From: JAXDLH01 sp034666705
GTDB lineage: Bacteria > Chloroflexota > UBA6077 > SHYK01
Direction of reading: 5' to 3'
NCBI GenBank assembly: GCA_034666705.1
Contig: JAXDLH010000157.1
Location: 1 to 7,869 of the forward strand
DNA length: 7,869 bases
The notes beneath the pieces are model-generated. The model was given only the letters and a program-made list of their open reading frames with translations. It ran no database searches and was not told the DNA's origin. Position 1 is the first letter of the stretch, and the number at the start of each line of letters is the position of its first letter. Made by a program: the position numbers and the translations under genes. Positions 1 through 5,224 of this stretch are shown here, piece after piece.

Positions 1-190
1 GTTGGGGCCGGTGCGCCCTTGCCCGTTGCAGACGTATGCCACCCCCTGCCGTATGTTAACGGACGATAGGGGTGGAGTGTTACAAACTGTAGTTAATTGT
101 TGGTGTAGAACGTGTGGTACTACGGACATTGTGTGTGACCTAGGTCACACACAAGACACGACCCGTGGTGCGGTCTTACCGAAGGGGTAC
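1..190. other. Non-coding left flank, 3' of the RCC1 gene
   Basis: This stretch lies beyond the stop of the minus-strand RCC1 gene. I find no convincing coding frame in it: a short plus-strand open frame spans the region but has no ribosome site and runs through the palindrome at 129-154 into the RCC1 gene. Positions 80-120 are A/T-richer than the surroundings. On the minus strand they contain a weak -10-like hexamer (TAACTA, 95 to 90), whose start point near 83 would put the palindrome centre about 58 bp upstream. That would suit an activator site for a leftward gene outside the window. The promoter reading is tentative. Confidence 0.5.
129..154. promoter_or_regulatory. Perfect 26-bp palindrome with CRP/FNR-type core
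   Basis: The 26 bases from 129 to 154 are exactly self-complementary. The central 16 bases read TGTGACCTAGGTCACA, which matches the CRP-family half-site arrangement TGTGA-N6-TCACA on both arms. The arms extend outwards as alternating GT/AC. A dimeric CRP/FNR-superfamily regulator is the natural candidate binder (established for the motif; inferred here). The site is 36 bp beyond the RCC1 stop codon, so it more likely serves a gene to the left than RCC1. As RNA it could fold into a stem of about 11 bp with a 4-base loop, but no T-run follows on either strand, so an intrinsic terminator is less likely. Confidence 0.6.
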
Positions 191-1420
191 TCAGTACACG
201 GTCACCTCGTAGCCTAGACGGGGCGTAATCGTGGGAATGGCAGTGGGCAGCGGCGTTGGCGGAGGTGGCGGGACGAGTGCCAGAGAGTGGAATGCACCGG
301 CCGCGATCCCAATCATGCTCACGGCGCTGGTTCCGCTGATCATGATTGGCGTGGAGCGGCCAGTCGTGGTGCCATCGCCAAGCTGCCCGTAGTCATTCGC
401 GCCCCAGGCCCAGACGGTCCCATCCGACCGCAGCGCCAGGGTGTGGGTGTGACCGCCGGCGAGGGCGATGACTCCGGTCAGCCCGCTTGTGAGGACCGGG
501 GCCATCCGCTGGATGGTGGTGCCATCGCCGAGGTCGCCGCCGAGGTTGTCGCCCCAAGCCCATACCGTGCCATCTGACTTCAAGGCCAGGCTGTGGAACG
601 CACCGGCCGAGATGGCGCTCACGTCGGTCAACGTGCGAATTGCGGTGGCCGTCATCCGGTTGATGGTCGTGCCGTCGCCGAGTTGGCCCGCGCTGTTCTG
701 TCCCCAAGCCCACACCGTGCCATCCGACTTCAGGGCCAGACTGTGGAACGCACCAGTTGCGATCGCTACGACACCGTTGAGTCCGGCGACGGCGACCGGG
801 GTCTTGCGCTGGGTTGTGGTCCCATCGCCGAGGTCGCCCCCCACATTATCGCCCCAGGCCCAGACGGAACCGTCCCGCGTGAGTGCCAGGCTGTGGCCCG
901 TGCCGGCGGCAATGGCAACCGCCTCGGGGAGCCCAATCACCATCGCAGGCGTTGACCGATTCGTCGTGGTCCCATCCCCGAGTTCGCCCCAGGCGTTGTT
1001 ACCCCAGGTCCAGACGGTGCCATCGGTCTTGAGGGCCATGCTGTAGCTGTTGCCGGCCGCGGCGGCCGTGACGTTGCCGAGTGCACCGATGGCAATGGGG
1101 GTATTGCGATTGGTCGTGGTGCCGTCGCCCAGTTGGCCCGAAGAGTTGTCCCCCCAGGCCCACAACGTGCCATCGGTCTTGAGGGCGAGATTGTGCGTCT
1201 CGCCCGCGGCGACGGAGGCTACCCCACTGAGGCCATTGACTGCGACGGGCGCAATCCGCGCATTCGCGGTGCCATCGCCCAGTTGGCCATTCGCGTTGAA
1301 GCCCCACGCGGAGACACCAGGCGGCGTGGCCGCATCTGCTGAAGAAGACGGGTGGAGCATCAGGCCCACCGCAAGGATGAGGAGGAGCGCAGCTCCGGAA
1401 CGAATAAGTCGGTGGACCAT
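191..1420 (-). CDS. Secreted seven-repeat RCC1-type beta-propeller protein
   Basis: The product is 409 residues. Residues 1-30 form a signal peptide: a basic start (HRLIR), a hydrophobic core (AALLLILAVGLML) and a probable cleavage site around SADA-A. Seven RCC1 repeats of almost exactly 50 residues follow (about 36-382), each with VWAWG, QLGDGT or DLGDGT and HSLALKSDGT-like signatures, enough for one closed seven-bladed propeller. A Pro/Thr-rich segment (PPPPPTPLPTAIPT) and a short tail ending GYEVTVY close the protein. No catalytic residues are evident; RCC1 propellers are usually binding scaffolds, here presumably outside the cell. The ATG at 1420 was chosen because GGAGG lies 9 bases upstream and the signal peptide starts there; the frame stays open further upstream but would overlap the phosphatase gene and encodes nothing recognisable. 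The ligand is unknown. Confidence 0.9.
   Translation of the reverse strand: MVHRLIRSGAALLLILAVGLMLHPSSSADAATPPGVSAWGFNANGQLGDGTANARIAPVAVNGLSGVASVAAGETHNLALKTDGTLWAWGDNSSGQLGDGTTTNRNTPIAIGALGNVTAAAAGNSYSMALKTDGTVWTWGNNAWGELGDGTTTNRSTPAMVIGLPEAVAIAAGTGHSLALTRDGSVWAWGDNVGGDLGDGTTTQRKTPVAVAGLNGVVAIATGAFHSLALKSDGTVWAWGQNSAGQLGDGTTINRMTATAIRTLTDVSAISAGAFHSLALKSDGTVWAWGDNLGGDLGDGTTIQRMAPVLTSGLTGVIALAGGHTHTLALRSDGTVWAWGANDYGQLGDGTTTGRSTPIMISGTSAVSMIGIAAGAFHSLALVPPPPPTPLPTAIPTITPRLGYEVTVY
275..1315 (-). repeat. Seven tandem 150-bp RCC1 coding repeats
   Basis: The sequence repeats every 150 bases. For example, the segment encoding the WAWG/DGT junction recurs near 405, 555, 705, 855, 1005 and 1155. 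Units 4 and 6 share a GGDLGDGTT-QR block, whereas units 5 and 7 carry GQLGDGTT. This alternation suggests part of the array grew by duplicating a two-blade, 300-bp block. The last unit has a two-residue insertion before its final strand. Confidence 0.85.
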
Positions 1421-1429
1421 AACTGCAGG

Positions 1430-1434
1430 CCTCC
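1430..1434 (-). promoter_or_regulatory. Ribosome binding site of the RCC1 gene
   Basis: GGAGG on the minus strand ends 9 bases before the ATG at 1420. It fixes the RCC1 start and rules out the longer upstream frame. Confidence 0.7.
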
Positions 1435-1535
1435 AGGATCGACGGGGAATGCTAGGTCCCGCGCACCAGACGAGCGGGAAGGAGCTCCGAGTAATACTGT
1501 CGGCCGAAGGTGCGATTTGTAATGTGCCAGTTGGC

Positions 1536-2255
1536 CTATATTGCCGAGCCGTCGCGGCGAGTTGCCTGGTCAGCGCCGTCGGCAGCGCTGGCTCCGCGCG
1601 CCGAGCTGAGCGGACTGCGTGCCGCGACCCAGGCTTGAAGGTCCGCAGGCGACCCAAACACCGCGGCTGCGCCTGCCTCGACGAGCTCACGGGCATCGTA
1701 GCCGTCCGTCCAGCACGCGCCAAGTGGCACCATACCCACCGCTTGCGCATCGCGCATGTCATCCGGTGTGTCGGCCACGTAGGCGAGCTCGTCCGGCCGG
1801 AGCTGCCAGGACAGTAAGACATTGCGCAGCAACGCCGGTTTTACGGCTCCCTCCGCCGAGCCAGACTCGATGGGGTCGAAGGCGATCCGCCACTCCAGGA
1901 GCTCGAGGGTCAGGTCGATCGCCTCCCGGTCGCCACCGCCCACGATGGCCAGGCGATATCCTTGCTTCTGGAGCCAGTTCAGGGTTGTATCGAGTCCCCC
2001 AATGGCATGCGCCGACCGGTCCCAATCGCGCCGGTAGATGGCGAGCCACATGGCAAAGCAGCTCTCGGGGTCGGTCGGGAGAATCCGGCGGAGTTGACCT
2101 CGCTGAGTCGGTCCCCAGGCCGCGCGGATCTCCGCATCGCTGAAATCCCGGTGGGTATGCTGGCGCAGGACCTCTTGAAACGTGCGCGTCGCCATAGCTA
2201 GATTGTTCGTCAGGGTCCCGTCGACATCGAACACCAGCCCCTTCAGGTATGACAC
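1536..2255 (-). CDS. HAD-superfamily hydrolase, phosphoglycolate phosphatase-like
   Basis: The product is 239 residues, the usual size for HAD subfamily IA phosphatases. Motif I is FDVDGTL with nucleophile D10 and acid/base D12. A helical cap lies at about 16-85. Motif III is the lysine K139 (AVKPALL), and motif IV is ADTPDDM with D162 and D166 for Mg2+ binding. The motif II position, normally Thr or Ser after a hydrophobic strand, reads AIVGGGD (104-109), so the usual hydroxyl side chain is missing. The likely reaction is phosphate-monoester hydrolysis in the cytoplasm; substrate unknown. I chose the GTG at 2255 because GAGGGAGG lies just upstream and motif I then falls at the normal depth. 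An ATG at 2279 would add eight residues but has no ribosome site. It lies 115 bp upstream of the RCC1 gene, co-directional. The last 25 or so residues are low-complexity. Confidence 0.85.
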   Translation of the reverse strand: MSYLKGLVFDVDGTLTNNLAMATRTFQEVLRQHTHRDFSDAEIRAAWGPTQRGQLRRILPTDPESCFAMWLAIYRRDWDRSAHAIGGLDTTLNWLQKQGYRLAIVGGGDREAIDLTLELLEWRIAFDPIESGSAEGAVKPALLRNVLLSWQLRPDELAYVADTPDDMRDAQAVGMVPLGACWTDGYDARELVEAGAAAVFGSPADLQAWVAARSPLSSARGASAADGADQATRRDGSAI

Positions 2256-2259
2256 TGAG

Positions 2260-2267
2260 CCTCCCTC
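2260..2267 (-). promoter_or_regulatory. Ribosome binding site of the HAD phosphatase gene
   Basis: GAGGGAGG on the minus strand sits 4 bases (7 if the GAGGG part pairs) before the GTG at 2255. It lies inside the frame of the alternative ATG at 2279, whose own upstream sequence shows no Shine-Dalgarno match. It therefore supports the GTG start. Confidence 0.5.
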
Positions 2268-2394
2268 TGCGCCCGTCATGGCGACGACGCGCAGCTACCG
2301 CGTGGCGCGGCGGATTCACACGTCGCGTCCACGAGTAATGGTCGGCCGGGATTGGTCCATACAGTACAAAGGAGAATAGTCGCGCCTCTCCGTG

Positions 2395-3072
2395 CTACCG
2401 GAGAATGTTTACTGCGCGGGCCGCCACCAGAACCACCGTGGCGAGCGAGGCGAGTGACTGGATGAGCATCAGCAGCTTGGCAACTGGGGTCAGCGGCAGC
2501 GTATCCGTCGGGCTGAACGCCATCGCATTCGTGAAGGCCATGTAGAGGTAGTCGACGAAGCGCGGCGCCCAGTTCGGGGCCAGCTTCGGCTCGAGCACCT
2601 GAGGAAAGAGGAAGTCTGGTGGCCGGCGCTCCTCGCGCTGGCGTGCCCCCGGGCCGCCGCGGTCCACCTCCCAGTACCAGAGCGCAAATACCAGCACATT
2701 GGTGAGCCAGATCTGCATGGCGGCAAAGATCAATTGCTCGCCGCCAGCCTCGCCGTGCAGCAGCGTGCGGACCAGGAGAATGAGCGAGGCCAGGTTCGCG
2801 GCGTTCACGACGGCGATGAGACCAACGGCCATCGCCCGATGCCAGCCAGGCTCGTCCGCGACCCGACGCGGTGCGGCAATCATCAGCGGGATGAGCAAGG
2901 CGGCCTCGAGACTGGGGAGCAGCCAGACCGGCCCGGCGGTGAAGCGTTCGGGGAGCGTCACGTAGAGGATCAGCGCGGCGATGACCGCCAGCGACGCCGG
3001 CCAGCGCGACTCGGAGGTATCCGGGGCATGGCCTCCGTTCGTAGCATTGGGATCAGGCGGCGGGTTGCTCAC
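2395..3072 (-). CDS. Small integral membrane protein with channel-like pore segment
   Basis: The product is 225 residues from the GTG at 3072, or 236 from the GTG at 3105; neither has a clear ribosome site. A polar Pro/Asn-rich N-terminus precedes hydrophobic segments at about 24-42, 49-67, 81-104, 114-134 and 198-222. Before the last helix, FVDYLYMAFTNAMAFSPTDT (172-191) followed by LPLT is laid out like the pore helix, filter and exit of two-helix K+ channels (T-TVGYGD-x-x-P-x-T). Here the filter residues are AFSPT, with D, P and T conserved after it. The last helix (LLMLIQSLASLATVVLVAARAVNIL) corresponds to the inner helix. I cannot assign a function: it may be a channel of other selectivity or a non-conducting relative. 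I prefer 3072 because a GATAAT hexamer ends exactly 6 bases before it. It is divergent from the cysteine hydrolase gene. Confidence 0.8.
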   Translation of the reverse strand: MSNPPPDPNATNGGHAPDTSESRWPASLAVIAALILYVTLPERFTAGPVWLLPSLEAALLIPLMIAAPRRVADEPGWHRAMAVGLIAVVNAANLASLILLVRTLLHGEAGGEQLIFAAMQIWLTNVLVFALWYWEVDRGGPGARQREERRPPDFLFPQVLEPKLAPNWAPRFVDYLYMAFTNAMAFSPTDTLPLTPVAKLLMLIQSLASLATVVLVAARAVNILR

Positions 3073-3078
3073 AGCCGT

Positions 3079-3084
3079 ATTATC
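3079..3084 (-). promoter_or_regulatory. Possible -10 box giving a leaderless transcript
   Basis: The minus strand reads GATAAT (3084 to 3079), five of six matches to TATAAT, then six bases and GTG at 3072. With normal sigma-70 geometry the transcript would start on the G of that GTG. A weak TTGAGT lies 19 bases upstream (3109 to 3104), slightly too far for a standard -35. The absence of a Shine-Dalgarno sequence in front of the gene agrees with leaderless initiation. Confidence 0.35.
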
Positions 3085-3172
3085 GCGCGGTTTCTTTGTG
3101 ATCACTCAATGTGTCCGTACTTCACTGGTCGATTCGCCCGTTAGTTGGCGCCAGTCTCCGGCGCATTCGCCG

Positions 3173-3202
3173 CTGACCGTATCGATCTCTGGTGGGTATC
3201 GT
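3173..3202 (+). promoter_or_regulatory. Possible promoter of the cysteine hydrolase gene
   Basis: CTGACC (3173-3178) and TATCGT (3197-3202) are separated by 18 bases in the divergent intergenic region. They resemble sigma-70 elements at four of six positions each and would start transcription about 50 bases ahead of the ATG at 3262. The match is weak and judged by eye. Confidence 0.25.
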
Positions 3203-3250
3203 TCTGCGTCGGGGCTCTCGCCCTGTCACCGGAAAGCCTCGCACCGCCGA

Positions 3251-3256
3251 AGGAGG
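3251..3256 (+). promoter_or_regulatory. Ribosome binding site of the cysteine hydrolase gene
   Basis: A perfect AGGAGG ends 5 bases before the ATG at 3262. It decides that start over a longer in-frame ATG at 3145. Confidence 0.85.
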
Positions 3257-3261
3257 ACCCC

Positions 3262-3966
3262 ATGCCCGTCTGGGACGAATTTCTAACCGAGCGCGACAAG
3301 CTGCATTTGAACGCCTCTGGCCGCGGTCCTCGACCGCGCAAGGGATTCGGGACACGGCCGGCGCTGCTCATCATCGACGACTACTACAGCGTGCTCGGCA
3401 CCGAGCCCGAGGATATCCTGGAGGCGGTCAAGACCTGGCCATCGAGTTGTGGCCTGGAGGGGTGGGAGGCGATCTACAAGACCCAGGAGTTGCTCGCCGC
3501 CGCGCGGGCCAATAAGATTCCTGTGATCTTCGCCACCGGTTTCGATGACTTCCCGAGCCCCTGGGGCAGCCGCACGAAGCAGACCGAGAGCCGCCTGACG
3601 CCCGAGCAAAAGGCGATCTCGAACAAGATCGTCGACGAGATCGCGCCGATCGAGGGCGAGCTTGTGGTCCGCAAGGCCTCGGCGAGCGCCTTCTTTGGCA
3701 CGCCACTGGTGGCGCACCTCGTCTTCAACAGTATCGACACCGTCATCGCCTGCGGCGAGACCACCAGCGGCTGCGTGCGCGCCTCGGTCGTCGACGGCTG
3801 CACCTACCGCTTCCAGATGGGGGTCGTCGAGGAGTGCACTTTCGACCGCACCCAGGCCTCGCACGCCATCAACCTGTTTGACATGAACCAGAAGTACGCC
3901 GACGTGGTCGGCCTCGCCGAGACGGTCCAGTACTTCGATACTATCGGCGAGTCCGGCGCCTTCTAG
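3262..3966 (+). CDS. Isochorismatase-fold cysteine hydrolase, N-carbamoylsarcosine amidase-like
   Basis: The product is 234 residues and spans the whole fold. The catalytic triad is complete: D39 in LLIIDDYY, K138 in VVRKASASAFFGT, and nucleophile C171 in ACGETTSGCVRASVVDG. The GETTSGCVR form and the N-terminal extension before the first strand are typical of the N-carbamoylsarcosine amidohydrolase branch, which also contains maleamate amidohydrolases. The expected chemistry is hydrolysis of a carbamoyl or amide group, releasing ammonia, in the cytoplasm. The substrate cannot be fixed from sequence. The start at 3262 follows a perfect AGGAGG; an extension to 3145 would add 39 residues with no homology-like character. 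The gene stands alone on the plus strand, diverging from the membrane protein and converging with the LigJ-like amidohydrolase 97 bp away, a possible partner in catabolism. Confidence 0.9.
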   Translation: MPVWDEFLTERDKLHLNASGRGPRPRKGFGTRPALLIIDDYYSVLGTEPEDILEAVKTWPSSCGLEGWEAIYKTQELLAAARANKIPVIFATGFDDFPSPWGSRTKQTESRLTPEQKAISNKIVDEIAPIEGELVVRKASASAFFGTPLVAHLVFNSIDTVIACGETTSGCVRASVVDGCTYRFQMGVVEECTFDRTQASHAINLFDMNQKYADVVGLAETVQYFDTIGESGAF

Positions 3967-4063
3967 CCCGTGAGTCGATCGGTCCAGGCCCTGGTGCTCG
4001 TCACGGCGCTCCACATCGGCGACTCCTTTGCGGGCGGCATCGGAAAACGTGCGGTGACCCTGG
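3967..4063. other. Convergent intergenic region
   Basis: These 97 bases separate the 3' ends of two convergent genes. A bidirectional terminator would be expected, but I see only a very short inverted repeat (CCAGGCCCTGG near 3984-3994) and no T-run on either strand. No coding frame is apparent. Confidence 0.4.
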
Positions 4064-5035
4064 CTAGGCCTTGAGTCGGCTATAGACGCGTCGTGGGTTC
4101 GTGTTGAAAATCTTGATCTTGTCCTCGGTGGTGAGGTCGGGAACGCTGTCGATGATCTCCACCACATCGGTCCGGAGGGCTGCGCCGATCTCGGTCCCAA
4201 AGACAGCCGCGTCGACGCCCTTGTGCGCCAGCATCGTCCGCATGAAGTCCCGGTCGTAGACGCAGGTGTCGAAGAACAGATTGTCCTTGAAGCGCTCCTG
4301 GATGTCGCGGCGCGCCGGGTGCCCGTCGCGGATGTCGGAGTCGAAGTGTCGGCTCAGCGCGCCACCGCCGTGGCAGATCACGACCTTGAGGCGGGGGAAG
4401 TCTTTGAAGACGTCTGTGGCGATATAGAGCAGGGTCGCCAGGTACTCTTCCCATACGTTGTTGATCTGGTAGTTATGGGGGATCCGCCGCACGCGGGGGT
4501 CCTTGCTGGCTGACGGGTGGAGCAGCAGCGGCGCATCGAGCTCCTGCGCCTTCTCATACAACGGATACCAGTATTTGTCGTCTACCCCCGGCACGTCGCG
4601 CTCGCCGCTGGGATCGGGATTAATGAGCGCTCCCACCATCCCCAGTTCGGTTATCGATCGCTCGAGCTCGTCGAGGCAATTGTTGGTGTCGAATTCGCGG
4701 CTCTGCGGAAGCTGGCAGATCCCGCCGAAGCGGTCAGGGTGCAGCCGCACACTCTGCGCGAGCACGTCATTCGTCACCCGGCACCACTGCTCCTGGATGT
4801 GGGGCGACTCCCAGTGGAACATGGCCACGGGCCGCGGGCTCAATAGCTGTACGTCGATGTTGCGAGTATCGAGCGCCGCGATGTGCTCGCCAAGCGCCCG
4901 GTCGAGCTCCTCATCCGACATCTCGAAGCGATTCTGCGGACTGCGAATAGTGATGAGATTCATCGCGAAGCCGCGAAACTTCGCTGGCGTCGTCATGTGG
5001 CCATGAACGTCGATGACCTTCTGTCCCTCGTACAT
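4064..5035 (-). CDS. Amidohydrolase-2 family enzyme, 4-oxalomesaconate hydratase (LigJ)-like
   Basis: The product is 323 residues, a full-length amidohydrolase-related TIM barrel. Likely metal and catalytic residues are H11 and H13 (VIDVHGHM), H173 (LLLHPSAS), H222 (ICHGGGAL) and E282 (FGTEIG). The use of Glu rather than the usual Asp at the last position, and the block HPSASKDPR...PHNYQINN, resemble the LigJ 4-oxalomesaconate hydratase branch as I recall it; related members of the superfamily are decarboxylases. LigJ acts in the protocatechuate 4,5-cleavage and gallate pathways. No other genes of those pathways are in view, so the substrate is unproven. The ATG at 5035 was chosen because GGGAGGAAGG ends 7 bases upstream and the HxH motif then falls at residue 11; the frame extends to 5125 but the added 30 residues look non-coding. 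The gene is monocistronic as far as visible. Confidence 0.85.
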   Translation of the reverse strand: MYEGQKVIDVHGHMTTPAKFRGFAMNLITIRSPQNRFEMSDEELDRALGEHIAALDTRNIDVQLLSPRPVAMFHWESPHIQEQWCRVTNDVLAQSVRLHPDRFGGICQLPQSREFDTNNCLDELERSITELGMVGALINPDPSGERDVPGVDDKYWYPLYEKAQELDAPLLLHPSASKDPRVRRIPHNYQINNVWEEYLATLLYIATDVFKDFPRLKVVICHGGGALSRHFDSDIRDGHPARRDIQERFKDNLFFDTCVYDRDFMRTMLAHKGVDAAVFGTEIGAALRTDVVEIIDSVPDLTTEDKIKIFNTNPRRVYSRLKA

Positions 5036-5042
5036 CCGAAAG

Positions 5043-5052
5043 CCTTCCTCCC
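5043..5052 (-). promoter_or_regulatory. Ribosome binding site of the LigJ-like gene
   Basis: GGGAGGAAGG on the minus strand ends 7 bases before the ATG at 5035. This purine block decides the start against the longer frame reaching 5125. Confidence 0.65.
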
Positions 5053-5091
5053 TGCGCGGTGCGGCGGCCCCTGGGCGACCTGAGCCAGGCC

Positions 5092-5097
5092 ATATTA
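5092..5097 (-). promoter_or_regulatory. Possible -10 box of the LigJ-like gene
   Basis: The minus strand reads TAATAT in an otherwise G/C-rich gap, about 57 bases before the ATG. It matches the -10 consensus well, but no convincing -35 lies 16-18 bases upstream, so an activator would be needed if it is real. Confidence 0.25.
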
Positions 5098-5224
5098 GCC
5101 CAAGTCGGCAGCCGGCGTGGAGCATAAGATTTCATGCACCGTGCGGGGCCTATCGACCCTGGAGAACGGCAGCCTCGAGACAGGAAGCCGACGGTTTCGC
5201 CGACTCCTCAGGGATTCGGACCGA

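Noticed and set aside
2..217. Plus-strand 71-codon open frame at the left edge
   Set aside because: It has no ribosome site, runs through the perfect palindrome, overlaps the RCC1 3' end and its product has no recognisable features.
275..1315. Regular 150-bp repeats considered as a CRISPR or satellite array
   Set aside because: The units encode RCC1 blades in one frame and diverge mostly in a protein-preserving way; there are no short identical repeats with unique spacers.
468..1817. Long plus-strand open frames opposite the RCC1 and phosphatase genes
   Set aside because: They mirror the 150-bp repeats and high-GC codon pattern of the real minus-strand genes; the translations are low-complexity Arg/Pro/Ser-rich with no domain.
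1421..1822. N-terminal extension of the RCC1 frame to 1822
   Set aside because: It would overlap the phosphatase gene by almost 300 bases and bury the signal peptide; the GGAGG before 1420 supports the shorter form.
3145..3261. 39-residue N-terminal extension of the cysteine hydrolase
   Set aside because: A perfect AGGAGG precedes the internal ATG at 3262, and the extension has no family-like sequence.
3967..4063. Bidirectional terminator between the convergent genes
   Set aside because: Only a tiny inverted repeat without a T-run is visible, so an intrinsic terminator cannot be supported.
3283..4200. 305-codon minus-strand open frame opposite the cysteine hydrolase
   Set aside because: It lies antisense to a gene with a complete catalytic triad, and its product shows only compositional bias.
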